From: Rhodoglobus sp. | GTDB lineage: Bacteria; Actinomycetota; Actinomycetes; Actinomycetales; Microbacteriaceae | DNA length: 64,000 nucleotides | Assembly (NCBI GenBank): GCA_025463515.1 | Contig: JAODAQ010000022.1 | Coordinates: 1-64,000 of the forward strand | Direction: 5' to 3' | Shown here: positions 50,962-60,594 of the stretch, one piece after another | Layout of the letters: each line of letters starts with the position of its first letter | Position numbering within the stretch: position 1 is the first letter of the stretch | Notes under the pieces: generated by a model | Seen by the model: only the letters and a program-made list of their open reading frames with translations | The model's database searches: none | What the model was told of the DNA's origin: nothing | Made by a program: the position numbers and the translations under genes

Positions 50962-51010
50962 CCAACCGTTTCCTTAGGACGGAACTGCTCTTCCATTGAG
51001 CTACAGAGGC
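50939..51010 (-). tRNA. tRNA-Arg (anticodon CCU)
   Basis: 72 nt on the minus strand, GCCTCTG to CAGGGGCA. Acceptor stem 7 bp (one G:T), D-stem GCTC/GAGC, anticodon loop GTCCTAA with CCT after T33, T-arm GGGGG-TTCGAGT-CCCTC. One mismatch closes the anticodon stem. CCA is not encoded. Its 3' end is the attachment site of the island. Confidence 0.92.
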
Positions 51011-51031
51011 TGGCGGATTGAGCCTAGCGAA

Positions 51032-52072
51032 CTATGTGGGCGGGTAGAGGAAGGACTCGACGTCGGTGGCCGGGATCGTGCGCTGGCTGTAGACGTTGGG
51101 GACGTAGTTGTACTCCTCGACCGTCACGGTGCCGTCGGCGTTGACCGCCTTGACGTAGGCCACGTGGTTCGACCAGCCGAACCACGCGACGGAACCGACG
51201 ATGGGGGTGTCGGAGACCGGCCAGCCGTGCGACTCCCAGGCGTACTCCCACTGGGAGGCGTTGCCGCCGGTCGGGGTCAGGTTCGACCACACCCACTTGA
51301 ACGGGGCGTCGAACGAGCCCGCGTCGCGGTTGAGCCGCCACGCCACGAAATCGGTGCACTGCCGGAAGTAGTAGTTGAGGGGAGACAGGCCGGCGCCCTG
51401 GTCCTCCGAGAGCTCGTAGTACCAGGGGTAGTCGTCGCCCAGCTCGCGAGCGCCGGAGAGCAGGTAGTCGGCGTTGTTCTGGGCGCGGATCTCGTCCTTC
51501 GACATCTCCTCGACCTCGGCCTGCGTTGTCGCGTGGTAGCCGTCGCGCGAGGTGGCGACCACCTGGGCATCGGCACTGACCACGATCGACTGGCTGTCGA
51601 GCGATGCGGCCTGCTTGGCGGCCTGGGCCGCTGCTGCGGTCGTCGAGGTCGTCGACATCGCATAGGCCGGGATGCCCGCGACCGCGAACATTCCACCGAC
51701 TACCGCCATCGTGGCAAGAGCACGAAGGGGGTTCTTGCGCGGCGCCTTCGGAGCTGACGCGTGCATGAGCGCGATCTCGGCGCGGCGCAGCTTGCGGCTC
51801 GCGGGCTGCTCGGGCTCGAACTCGCGGGCGGCGCGGGAGACAGCGCGGCGGTCGCTCGCCGGGCGGGAGAGCTCGGAGCGACGGGATGCGGCCCGCTCCT
51901 GCTTGCGGGAGACGGCGGGCCGCGATGCAGCCGGCGCCGCAGCACGGGCCTCTCGGCGGGAGTTGAACTGGGCCGTCTCGGCGGAACCGGGAGCCCCGGC
52001 ATCCCGCTCCGAAGCGGGTACTCCGAAGTCGAACAGGTCATCCATGTTGCTGGATGGCGTGGTGTCGACCAA
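51032..52072 (-). CDS. secreted CHAP-domain peptidoglycan hydrolase
   Basis: 346 residues from the TTG at 52072, which has AAGGGA upstream as its neighbour does; an ATG at 52045 is the alternative. About 110 charged cytoplasmic residues precede an unusual internal signal anchor (ATMAVVGGMFAVAGIPAYAM), then a spacer with VVSADAQVVATSRDGYHATTQAE and a CHAP amidase domain with Cys in RQCTDFVAWRLN, His in SNHVAYV and EEYNY. Likely cleaves peptidoglycan cross-links during growth or division. Confidence 0.85.
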   Translation of the reverse strand: MVDTTPSSNMDDLFDFGVPASERDAGAPGSAETAQFNSRREARAAAPAASRPAVSRKQERAASRRSELSRPASDRRAVSRAAREFEPEQPASRKLRRAEIALMHASAPKAPRKNPLRALATMAVVGGMFAVAGIPAYAMSTTSTTAAAAQAAKQAASLDSQSIVVSADAQVVATSRDGYHATTQAEVEEMSKDEIRAQNNADYLLSGARELGDDYPWYYELSEDQGAGLSPLNYYFRQCTDFVAWRLNRDAGSFDAPFKWVWSNLTPTGGNASQWEYAWESHGWPVSDTPIVGSVAWFGWSNHVAYVKAVNADGTVTVEEYNYVPNVYSQRTIPATDVESFLYPPT

Positions 52073-52202
52073 AACGGATGATTCCCTTCGGGATGGGGAC
52101 AGACCTGAAAAAGGCTACGCGATATACCGGCGCGGCTTCCATTGTCACAGGAAGATAACAGGATAGCCGTTGCGCTACCCGCGTGGCGTCAGAGCGCCCT
52201 GA

Positions 52203-52946
52203 TTAGCCGGGCGGGTACAGGTACGTGGCGTCGCCCGCGGAGATCACGCGCTGCCCGTACGAGTGGTAGTTGCCGTAGTTGTACTCCTCGAGGAGCACAC
52301 TGCCGTCGCCGAGGACTTCCTTGACGTAGGCCACGTGGTTGTAGCCGGTCACGGCCACAGCGCCCGCGACGGGCGTGCCGCTGACGGGCCAGCCGTGCGA
52401 GTACCAGGCGTCGGTCCACGAGGAGGCGCTGCCGCCGCCGGGAGTCAGGTTGCCCCAGTCCCACCGGAACGGCGCACTCGTCGAGCCTGCGTCGCGGTTC
52501 AGGCGCCACGCCACGAAGTCGACGCACTCGCCGTAGTAGTAGCGCAGGGGGGAGAGCCCCTCCATGCCAGCCCACGGATAGTCGTCGCCTGCCTGGCGCG
52601 GGCCCGGGTCGCGGTAGACGTAGGAGGCCGCGAGCTCCGCCGCTGCCTGCTCGGCGGCCTTGGCCGCGTCGAGCTCCTCCTGAGTAGTGGCCGTGAAAGC
52701 GTCACGGGTGGTCGACTCGGGCACGGCGTCGGCCGAAACGGCGACGGACTGCGCTCCGATACTGGAGGCGAGCGGACCGGTCGCTGCCGTCTCCACTGTG
52801 TTCACCGCGTAGGCCGGAAGAGCCACGCAGGCGAACATTCCGCCTACGGCAGCCATCGTCAACAGCACACTCGCCGGGTTCTTGCGCGCCGTCTTCCTAG
52901 GGCCTGCGGTCAGGCTCTGGAGACTGCGTTTACTGCGTTCATCCAC
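52203..52946 (-). CDS. secreted CHAP-domain peptidoglycan hydrolase (paralogue)
   Basis: 247 residues from the GTG at 52946, preceded by GAGGGGAA; the longer reading from 53012 lacks such a site. Signal anchor LTMAAVGGMFACVALPAYAV, linker VAVSADAVPESTTRDAFTATTQEE, and CHAP domain with YGECVDFVAWRLN, GYNHVAYVKEV and LLEEYNYG. Close paralogue of the preceding gene in both linker and domain. Confidence 0.88.
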   Translation of the reverse strand: MDERSKRSLQSLTAGPRKTARKNPASVLLTMAAVGGMFACVALPAYAVNTVETAATGPLASSIGAQSVAVSADAVPESTTRDAFTATTQEELDAAKAAEQAAAELAASYVYRDPGPRQAGDDYPWAGMEGLSPLRYYYGECVDFVAWRLNRDAGSTSAPFRWDWGNLTPGGGSASSWTDAWYSHGWPVSGTPVAGAVAVTGYNHVAYVKEVLGDGSVLLEEYNYGNYHSYGQRVISAGDATYLYPPG

Positions 52947-53021
52947 GTTACGTATTCCCCTCGGTGGTGCTGGGACCTCATCCAAGCTACGTCGCATGGC
53001 CCGTAACGGCAAGTCGACCCG

Positions 53022-53519
53022 CTACGCGGCAGGCGCCAAGTACTCCTCCCAGTCGGGCAGCGCGCGCTCTACTCCGCGGACCAACCAGGTGGTTCCGTGC
53101 GGCGGTCGGGGTGTCATTCGCAGCTGCCAAGACATCTCAGCGGGCGTCCGGTCGCCCTTGATGTTGTTGCAGCGCAGGCAGCATGCGACGAGGTTCTCCC
53201 AGCTGTCCTTGCCCCCGCGCGAGCGCGGCAGAACGTGGTCGATCGTGTTCGCAGCGCCGCCGCAGTAGCCGCAGCGGTGGTTGTCGCGGCGCAGCACTCC
53301 GCGCCGTGAGACGGGCACATGCCGCCCGCTCGGGATGCGCACGTACTTGCGCAGGATGATCACCGACGGGCGGTCCCACGCCCCGGTGGAGCCCCAGACC
53401 GGATGCTCGGTATCGGCCGCCACGATGGTGGCCTTCTGGTTCATCACCAAGACCAGTGCCCGCTTGAAGGACACGACGGCGAGGGGCTCGTAGCCCGCAT
53501 TCAGGACAAGTGTGCGCAA
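53022..53519 (-). CDS. HNH endonuclease
   Basis: 165 residues from the TTG at 53519 (MRTLVLNAGYEPLAVVSFKRAL), preceded by AGAGGATC; this is the usual N-terminus and length of the family. HNH motif RCGYCGGAANTIDHVLPRSRG and NLVACCLRCNNIKGDRTP with four zinc-ligand cysteines. Conserved across actinobacteria as a single-copy gene; physiological target unknown. Confidence 0.92.
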   Translation of the reverse strand: MRTLVLNAGYEPLAVVSFKRALVLVMNQKATIVAADTEHPVWGSTGAWDRPSVIILRKYVRIPSGRHVPVSRRGVLRRDNHRCGYCGGAANTIDHVLPRSRGGKDSWENLVACCLRCNNIKGDRTPAEMSWQLRMTPRPPHGTTWLVRGVERALPDWEEYLAPAA

Positions 53520-53606
53520 GTGCGATCCTCTCGAAAGAGCCTGCACGGCTTGCAGGCGTTCGACTCCCTGAGGTTCACGCATCAAGGGGAGCTGCAGGTA
53601 AACAAA

Positions 53607-53632
53607 AAGGCACCGTCGTAAGACGATGCCTT
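53607..53632 (-). terminator. Rho-independent terminator of the NlpC/P60 gene
   Basis: On the minus strand AAGGCATCGTC pairs with GACGGTGCCTT across TTAC, followed by TTTTTGTTT. Rest of 53520-53791 has no feature I can support. Confidence 0.85.
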
Positions 53633-53791
53633 CGGGTTACAGCCTGACCTGCCGTATGTAGAAGCGCGCGCGAACGTCCCTGGTTTGGACGCTGCTCACG
53701 ATCAACATTCGGCTCTCCGGTTCACTTGTGAATCCCAAGGGTTTCAGGGTAACCCAGTTTGACCGAGGCGCCCGCCAAGGCGCCCCGGCTG

Positions 53792-54502
53792 TCAGATCCC
53801 GAATCTCACGATGTAGTAGTCGTCGGTCCACAGCGGGCGGACGCTGACGACGCCGCCCTCCTGCGGGGCATCCAGGATCATGCCGTTGCCCATGTAGAAG
53901 CCGTCGTGGCCGTCCATGATGATCACGTCGCCGGGCAGCGCCGCTGCGGGGTCGATCGCGGTGCCCGCGTTGCCCTGGCTCGTGGAGCCGTGCGGCAGCG
54001 AGACGCCGTACTGCGCGTAGACGTACATGACGAAGCCCGAGCAGTCGAAGCCCGACGGATCAGCCCCGCCGAAGACGTACGGAACACCCTGGTACTGCAA
54101 CGCGGTGGAGATCACCGAGTCGAGGCTGAAGCCGGAGGGCAGCGGCGGATTGCTCAGGTAGTACGAGGTGCTGATCGCAGCGGCAGCCGTGGCGGCCAGC
54201 TCCTCCGGGGTGGTCGCGGTGAAGGCGTCGCGGGCGGCGGGCGCGAGTACGGCATCCGCACTGACCGCCACCGTCTGGGCATCGACGGTCTTGAGCTCTT
54301 GGAGCTGCTCAGACACCCGCGCCTGCGGACTCGGCGCCTGGGTCGCGTAGGCGGGCACCGCGACGGTGGCGAAGAGGCCGGGCACGACGAGGGCGACGAT
54401 CGCGGCACTCAGCACGCTCGACCGGCGTCGCCGGACGAAGGCTTCAGGGACTTCCTGCTGCAGTTCGGGCGCGACGTGGATCGGGATTTCTGACAGTGAC
54501 AA
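53792..54502 (-). CDS. secreted NlpC/P60 endopeptidase
   Basis: 236 residues from the TTG at 54502, with GAGG 7 bases upstream. Signal anchor LSAAIVALVVPGLFATVAVPAYA (parts), linker VAVSADAVLAPAARDAFTATTPEE as in the CHAP paralogues, and NlpC/P60 domain with Cys in SGFDCSGFV, His in MDGHDGFYMG. Cleaves D-Glu-type bonds in stem peptides. The 195-bp upstream region contains a TATAGT -10-like box and a leader of more than 100 nt. Confidence 0.9.
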   Translation of the reverse strand: MSLSEIPIHVAPELQQEVPEAFVRRRRSSVLSAAIVALVVPGLFATVAVPAYATQAPSPQARVSEQLQELKTVDAQTVAVSADAVLAPAARDAFTATTPEELAATAAAAISTSYYLSNPPLPSGFSLDSVISTALQYQGVPYVFGGADPSGFDCSGFVMYVYAQYGVSLPHGSTSQGNAGTAIDPAAALPGDVIIMDGHDGFYMGNGMILDAPQEGGVVSVRPLWTDDYYIVRFGI

Positions 54503-54697
54503 GAGGTTACCTCGTGCGTCTCGCCCGCTCTCTGATGTACCTCTAGAGACGGGCAGTACGAGACGCTCTAACAGGGTCTTCTGACCGGGATTCTGGCCGC
54601 GGAAGACTTAGCGACTATAAGAAACCAATAGTTGACCTGTCACATAGACAGATGAGTCTGTCAGGAAGCTCCCGTGCCAGTCCCAGCTAGAAACGCC

Positions 54698-55390
54698 TCA
54701 GCGAGCGACGAAGATGTGGACGGCAACCTCGTTGGGCAGTTCGAGCCCCTCGCCGAAGCCGTCGACCTGCACGAAGACGTACGAGCCCGCGGCCGAGATC
54801 GTCGCGGTGGCACCGGGCAGCACGCCCGCCGCCTGCAGTTGCTGGAGGAGCTCCGGCTCGAACTGGACAGGCTCGCCAAGGCGACGGATGACCGCGCTCA
54901 CGCCCTCGGTCGAGTCGCTCACGCGCTCCACGAGGTTGATGACGCCGTCCATGAAGGCCGGGGCCGGGGCATCCCCGAGTTCTGCGAGGCCCGGGATCGG
55001 GTTGCCGTACGGCGACTCGGTCGGGTGGTCGAGCATCTCGAGGAGGCGGCGCTCCACCTGCTCGCTCATGACGTGCTCCCAGCGGCAGGCCTCGTCGTGC
55101 ACGTAGGCCCAGTCGAGGCCGATGACGTCTGCCAGCAGGCGCTCGGCGAGGCGGTGCTTGCGCATGACGTGGATTGCCCGGCTGCGGCCCTCGACGGTGA
55201 GCTCGAGGTGGCGGTCGCCCTCCACGTTGACGAGGCCGTCGCGCTCCATGCGGCCGATGGTCTGCGAGACCGTCGGGCCGGAGTGCCCGAGGCGCTCGGA
55301 GATGCGAGCCCGAAGCGGCACGATGTGCTCTTCTTCGAGGTCGAGGATGGTGCGCAGGTACATCTCGGTGGTGTCCACGAGATCCGTCAT
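54698..55390 (-). CDS. DtxR/IdeR-family metal-dependent repressor
   Basis: 230 residues. Winged HTH (TTEMYLRTILDLEEE, GPTVSQTIGRMERDGLV), metal-binding and dimerisation helices (HVMRKHRLAERLLADVIGLDW, DEACRWEHVMSEQVERRL, HPTESPYGNPIP) with the expected Cys, His and Glu ligands, and a C-terminal SH3-like domain. Iron-type DtxR is more likely than manganese-type by length. Divergent from serC with 40 bp between starts. Confidence 0.92.
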   Translation of the reverse strand: MTDLVDTTEMYLRTILDLEEEHIVPLRARISERLGHSGPTVSQTIGRMERDGLVNVEGDRHLELTVEGRSRAIHVMRKHRLAERLLADVIGLDWAYVHDEACRWEHVMSEQVERRLLEMLDHPTESPYGNPIPGLAELGDAPAPAFMDGVINLVERVSDSTEGVSAVIRRLGEPVQFEPELLQQLQAAGVLPGATATISAAGSYVFVQVDGFGEGLELPNEVAVHIFVAR

Positions 55391-55403
55391 GTTCCAAGAC
55401 TAA

Positions 55404-56540
<1,137 letters not shown>

Positions 56541-56547
56541 GCACTCC

Positions 56548-56904
56548 TTGTCCTGGTCCTCCGAGTCGAACACCTGGCTGACCACGGTCGGCCCCGACGG
56601 TGCACCGCAGACGACGCGCGTCTGGTTCGCGGTCATGGATGACCGGGCGTGGATCTCCACCGGAGACACCTCGGTCAAGTGGCGCAACCTCTCCAGAGAT
56701 CCGCGCGTCACACTCGCCTTCGACGGCAGCGATGCGGGCGTCGTCACGGGTGTCGCCACGCTTCACACGCCGGCTGTCGACTACCCCGACGCGGTAGCGG
56801 CGCTGGCGGCGAAATACCACGGGTGGGATGCCACGGCCGACGTGCCCGGCTGGGGCACGAGGGTGCTCATCTCGGTGCCGATCGCGGCCTTCCGCCCCGC
56901 CTGA
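56548..56904 (+). CDS. PPOX (pyridoxamine 5'-phosphate oxidase)-like protein
   Basis: About 118 residues from a TTG at 56548, 8 bp after the serC stop; no good ribosome site, so the start is provisional and translation may be coupled to serC. Split-barrel flavin-binding pattern: NTWLTTVGPDGAPQTTRVWF, DDRAWISTGDTSVKWRNLSRD (parts), PRVTLAFDGSDAGVVTGVA. Could bind FMN or F420; substrate unknown. Confidence 0.72.
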   Translation: MSWSSESNTWLTTVGPDGAPQTTRVWFAVMDDRAWISTGDTSVKWRNLSRDPRVTLAFDGSDAGVVTGVATLHTPAVDYPDAVAALAAKYHGWDATADVPGWGTRVLISVPIAAFRPA

Positions 56905-56984
56905 GCGGGATCGGCATCGGCATCGGTTCGGCCCGGTGTGAACTCGAGCGGATCCCACCGCCAAGGTGCATGCTCTCAACCGTT

Positions 56985-57163
56985 CACCGTACTCAGGACA
57001 TTAGAGCGACGCGACAAGATGTCCTGAGTACGGTGCGCGTCACCGTATTCAGGACATCGGAGCGGCGCGACACGATGTCCTGAATACAGGATGTCCTGAA
57101 TACCGTGAGCGTCACCGTTTTCAGGACATTCGAGCAGCTCGACACGATGTCCTGAATACGGTG
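56985..57163. repeat. cluster of CACCGTAnTCAGGACAT palindromes
   Basis: Three inverted-repeat units: 56985-57001 with 57019-57035 (perfect 17-bp arms); 57041-57057 with copies at 57075-57087 and 57091-57107; 57113-57129 with 57147-57163. Loops carry a common GAGCGGCGCGACACG-like sequence. Fills most of the 333-bp gap 56905-57237, which holds no gene. Confidence 0.92.
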
Positions 57164-57237
57164 AGCGTCGTGAGGGGCCCGCCCAGAGGGGACGGGTCGA
57201 CTCCGCCGGGCGCCAGCGGGCGCGCTAACGTAGACCC

Positions 57238-57477
57238 GTGCGCTTCTGGCTCAAGGACTCCGAACGGCGGCCCGACCCGACGCCCGTGAAGACCGACGAC
57301 CGCAAGGCGTTCTTCGCCGGGACTGTCGCATGGGTGGTCGCCCTCGCCGTGTTCGTCGTGCTGCTGCCGATGCTCACCGAGCAGGGCCGCACGTGGTGGC
57401 TGTGGACGTGCGTCGCGGGGCTGGCGATCGGGGTGATCGGCCTCGGCTGGTCGGTCTGGCGCCGGCGGGCTCAGTAG
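57238..57477 (+). CDS. DUF2530 membrane protein
   Basis: 79 residues from the GTG at 57238. Polar start RFWLKDSERRPDPTPVKTDD, then two membrane helices (about 28-45 and 52-72) and RRRAQ. Matches the short DUF2530 proteins of actinobacteria; function unknown. Convergent with and overlapping the DUF3027 gene by 7 bp. Confidence 0.85.
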   Translation: MRFWLKDSERRPDPTPVKTDDRKAFFAGTVAWVVALAVFVVLLPMLTEQGRTWWLWTCVAGLAIGVIGLGWSVWRRRAQ

Positions 57478-58028
57478 GTCCGGTCTACTTCTTCGTCGTC
57501 ATCCGCGTCGTCGTCGAAATCGTCATCGTCGTCTGACTCGTCGGAGTCCAGGTCGTCGATGTCGACACCGTCGAGGTCGCCGCCATGCAGCACGTCGTTT
57601 CCAAGAACGTCGTCCTCGTCGAGTTCGTCATCCGAATCTTCGTCGTCGGAGTCGTCATCGTCGTCGTCATCATCGTCGGACTCGTCGTCCTCATCCGACT
57701 CGTCGGAGTCGTCCTCGGGCGCGGCGTTCTCCTGAGCGGCCTTGTACTCGGCCAGCCGATCGCTCCACGGCACCCAGTCGGGCGCGAGCAGCGCGCCCTC
57801 GGCGGGCATGAGCTCGACCTCGAGGACAGTCGGCTCCTCGCCGGGAACCTGGGCGATCGAGACCGTCCACTTCCAGTCGGGGTAGCCGGCCTGTGCCGAC
57901 GCGAACAGGACAGACACGATGCCGTCGCCCTCGTCCGTGGTGCCGACGAAGGGGCCCACTGTCGAAGCAGGGGTGATCTCCAGCAGCGCGCCGCGGGCGA
58001 GGTCTTCGTACGGGGACTGCTCAGGCAT
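57471..58028 (-). CDS. DUF3027-type protein with very acidic tail
   Basis: 185 residues from the ATG at 58028. The first about 95 residues form a compact domain (ALLEITPASTVGPFVGTTDEGDGIVSVLF in parts, YPDWKWTVSIAQVPGEEPTVLEVELMP in parts, APDWVPWSDRLAEY) typical of DUF3027. The C-terminal about 85 residues are almost only Asp, Glu and Ser, including a run of nine Asp. The start overlaps the cold-shock gene by 8 bp, so the two are co-expressed; RNA-related function is likely but unproven. Confidence 0.85.
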   Translation of the reverse strand: MPEQSPYEDLARGALLEITPASTVGPFVGTTDEGDGIVSVLFASAQAGYPDWKWTVSIAQVPGEEPTVLEVELMPAEGALLAPDWVPWSDRLAEYKAAQENAAPEDDSDESDEDDESDDDDDDDDDSDDEDSDDELDEDDVLGNDVLHGGDLDGVDIDDLDSDESDDDDDFDDDADDDEEVDRTY

Positions 58029-58404
58029 CCAGTTCGTCCGCGACCTTGCGCAGCATGGCGGCGATCTTCGAGCTGTGGGCCTTGTCGGGATAGCGGCCGC
58101 GCTTGAGGTTCGTGCCGATGCCGTCCATGAGCTTGACGAGGTCCTCGATGATGATCGCCATGTCGTCGGCCGGCTTGCGGTTGAGCTTCGCGAGCGACGG
58201 CGGGGCATCCAGCACCCGCACTGAGAGCGCCTGGGCGCCCTTCTTGCCGTCGGCGATGCCGAACTCGAGCTTGGTTCCGGGCTTCACGCCGGTGGTGCCT
58301 GCAGGCAGGGCGGACGCGTGAAGGAAGACTTCCTGGCCGTCATCAGAGGTGATGAAGCCGAAGCCTTTCTCGTCGTCGTAGAACTTGACCTTGCCGGTGG
58401 GCAT
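58021..58404 (-). CDS. cold-shock protein with C-terminal extension
   Basis: 127 residues. Cold-shock domain 1-67 with RNP1 KGFGFIT and RNP2 VFLHASAL, in MPTGKVKFYDDEKGFGFITS. The remaining 60 residues (about 68-127) form a helical extension not found in CspA-type proteins. Binds single-stranded nucleic acid. Forms an operon with the DUF3027 gene. Confidence 0.92.
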   Translation of the reverse strand: MPTGKVKFYDDEKGFGFITSDDGQEVFLHASALPAGTTGVKPGTKLEFGIADGKKGAQALSVRVLDAPPSLAKLNRKPADDMAIIIEDLVKLMDGIGTNLKRGRYPDKAHSSKIAAMLRKVADELDA

Positions 58405-58469
58405 CGCGGTACTCCTTATAGCTAGTGCACTAAGACTAGAGGACGCGGGCTATCCCGTATCCTTGGCAG

Positions 58470-58742
58470 GTGCCCAACGATGCCCCCATTACCTCCCAGC
58501 GACTCGAGCGCATCCTCGCCTTCATGGTCGCGTCAGCGGTGGGGCTCTCGATCATCTGCTTCCTCGCGGTCATCATCGCCACGGGCGTGGGCGTCGGGAA
58601 GGACGCATTCAGCCAGACTCCGTGGCCGACCATCATCTTCCTGCCGGTCGTGGGGCTGCCCATCGGCGCGGCCCTCCTGGTGGCGCTCATCGTGATCAGC
58701 AGCATTCGTCGGGGTCGTGAAGCGAAGGATGCCCGCAAGTAA
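58470..58742 (+). CDS. small two-helix membrane protein
   Basis: 90 residues from the GTG at 58470. Membrane helices at about 15-40 and 52-78 and a basic tail RRGREAKDARK. Actinobacterial proteins of this type are often misnamed as drug transporter subunits; nothing in the sequence supports that. Overlaps the next gene by 14 bp. Confidence 0.78.
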   Translation: MPNDAPITSQRLERILAFMVASAVGLSIICFLAVIIATGVGVGKDAFSQTPWPTIIFLPVVGLPIGAALLVALIVISSIRRGREAKDARK

Positions 58743-60585
58743 CGACACCGCCCTGGCTTTCGCCGGGCACCTGAGGTCGCTCAGCGACGAGGACCTCGTT
58801 CGGCTTCTCGGCGCCCGCGAGCTCCGCGAGAACGGCATCAAAGACTTCTTCGACCTCGCCGATGCACTCCTCGACCCCGCGTCGGTGCAGCAGGCCCTCG
58901 CGCGGCTCGACCGCCCCACCCTCGCCGCCCTGGCGACGGTCGGCGAGCTCGGCAGTGCGGGCATCCCGGATGCCGCTGCGAACCTCAAGGCCGCCGGTGC
59001 AGACCCCGCCGCCCTTGCCGCCCTGCCGGCGCATCTCGCTGCCGCAGTGCATCTCGCGCTCGCGATCGAGCAGGGCGGAACCTTCACCGTCCCGCCCGCC
59101 GTCACCACCCAGTTGGGCGAGTGGCCGTCCCTCGGCCTGCCCTCGCGGCAGGAGCTCGTCACCGAGCCCGCGCCCACTCCCCTCGCCCCCGTGAGCCAGG
59201 TCGACGCCCGGTTCACCGACACCGTCTCCGCGGAGCGTGCGTTCGGCACGACGACCGCGATCGTGGAGCTCGTCGCCGAGCTGCAGCACGAGTCTGCGCG
59301 GGAGCTGGCACGCGGAGGCATCGCCCTCCCGGACAGCAAGCGGCTCGCGGCCGCCATGGGCGTCGACATCGACGACGTCGTGGTGCTGCTGGAGATCGCG
59401 TCCCGTGCGGGACTGGCCGCCCTCGAGGGCGGCCGCTGGATGCCGACCGCGGCCAGCGCCCCGTGGCTTCTGGCCACGTCGGGCGACCGCTGGGCGGCAC
59501 TCGCGAGCGCGTGGCTCGAGCGGCTGCCGACCGACATCCGCGCCATCCTCGGCCGCAGCGCGCACGCGACCTGGGGCGAGCGGCTCGACGACTACGCGAC
59601 CTGGCTCTACCCGGCCGGCGGCGACTGGATGCGCGAGCGGGTCCGCGTCTACACGCGCGACGCCGAGCTGCTCGGCATCACGGCGCACAACGAGCCCAGC
59701 ACCCCCGGGGTCGCCCTGCTCGCCGAGGGACCGGCGGCCGCCTCGGGCACCATGGCCGCGCTGTTCCCGCCGGAGGTCGCCAAGGTCTACCTGCAGCCCG
59801 ACCTCTCCGTGGTCTCCCCCGGGCCGCTCGAGCCCGCGCTCGACTCCCGGCTGCGCGCGATGGCCGATGTCGAGGCGCGCGCGATCGCGTCCACGTACCG
59901 GATCTCGACGGCGAGCCTGTACCGGGCGATGGCGACCGGCGAGTCCGAGAGCACGATCAGGGAGTTCTTGACGGGGATCTCGCTCACGGGCATCCCGCAG
60001 CCGCTCTCGTACCTGATCACCGAGGCCGCCCAGCGCTACGGACTAGTGCGCGTGGGAGTCGTCGAGGGCGACCGCGCCTACGTGCGCTCGACGGACGACA
60101 CCATGCTGCGCACGCTTCTCGTCGACCACGGCATCTCGGCGCTGGGCCTCACCCGCGCGGGCGACCGGCTGCTCAGCCGCTTCGACCGCGACCTCGTGTT
60201 CTGGACGCTCGCGGAGGCCCGCTACCCGGTGGCCGCGGAGAACGCCGACCGCGAGGTCATCGTGCTCACGCGCAAGCACGCCACGCGCGCGACGGCAGCG
60301 AGCACGGACTCGACCGCCTCGCTCATCGAGCGGCTGCGCCTCGGAAGCTCCAGCGACTCCGACGAGACCGACAAGGCGTGGCTGTCGCGGCAGCTGGATG
60401 TGGCGATCCGCAACAAGGTCGGGCTCACCGTTACGGTCCGGATGCCCGACGGCACCGACGTGGACTACCAGCTCGAGCCCGCGAGCGTCGGCGGCGGCAG
60501 GCTGCGCGCCCGCGACCGCAAGTCGGACATCGAGCGCACACTGCCGCTGACGAGCATCGTCTCGGTAGGCCCCGCGCAGTCGTAA
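58729..60585 (+). CDS. helicase-associated (XPB/Ssl2 N-terminal-type) protein
   Basis: 618 residues from the ATG at 58729, behind GAAGCGAAGG. Tandem helical/winged-helix repeats; SLSDEDLVRLLGARELRENG opens the protein, and VYLQPDLSVVSPGPLEP, RISTASLYRAMATGES and the closing RKSDIERTLPLTSIVSV are features of the XPB/Ssl2-associated N-terminal domain found beside bacterial XPB helicases. No ATPase motifs. 9 bp upstream of the helicase gene; the two probably act as a complex in DNA repair. Confidence 0.88.
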   Translation: MPASNDTALAFAGHLRSLSDEDLVRLLGARELRENGIKDFFDLADALLDPASVQQALARLDRPTLAALATVGELGSAGIPDAAANLKAAGADPAALAALPAHLAAAVHLALAIEQGGTFTVPPAVTTQLGEWPSLGLPSRQELVTEPAPTPLAPVSQVDARFTDTVSAERAFGTTTAIVELVAELQHESARELARGGIALPDSKRLAAAMGVDIDDVVVLLEIASRAGLAALEGGRWMPTAASAPWLLATSGDRWAALASAWLERLPTDIRAILGRSAHATWGERLDDYATWLYPAGGDWMRERVRVYTRDAELLGITAHNEPSTPGVALLAEGPAAASGTMAALFPPEVAKVYLQPDLSVVSPGPLEPALDSRLRAMADVEARAIASTYRISTASLYRAMATGESESTIREFLTGISLTGIPQPLSYLITEAAQRYGLVRVGVVEGDRAYVRSTDDTMLRTLLVDHGISALGLTRAGDRLLSRFDRDLVFWTLAEARYPVAAENADREVIVLTRKHATRATAASTDSTASLIERLRLGSSSDSDETDKAWLSRQLDVAIRNKVGLTVTVRMPDGTDVDYQLEPASVGGGRLRARDRKSDIERTLPLTSIVSVGPAQS

Positions 60586-60594
60586 GCTACAAGG

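Noticed and set aside
54503..54660. c-di-AMP (ydaO-type) riboswitch in the long leader of the NlpC/P60 gene
   Set aside because: Such riboswitches control wall hydrolases in actinobacteria, but I could not find the conserved core motifs in the leader.
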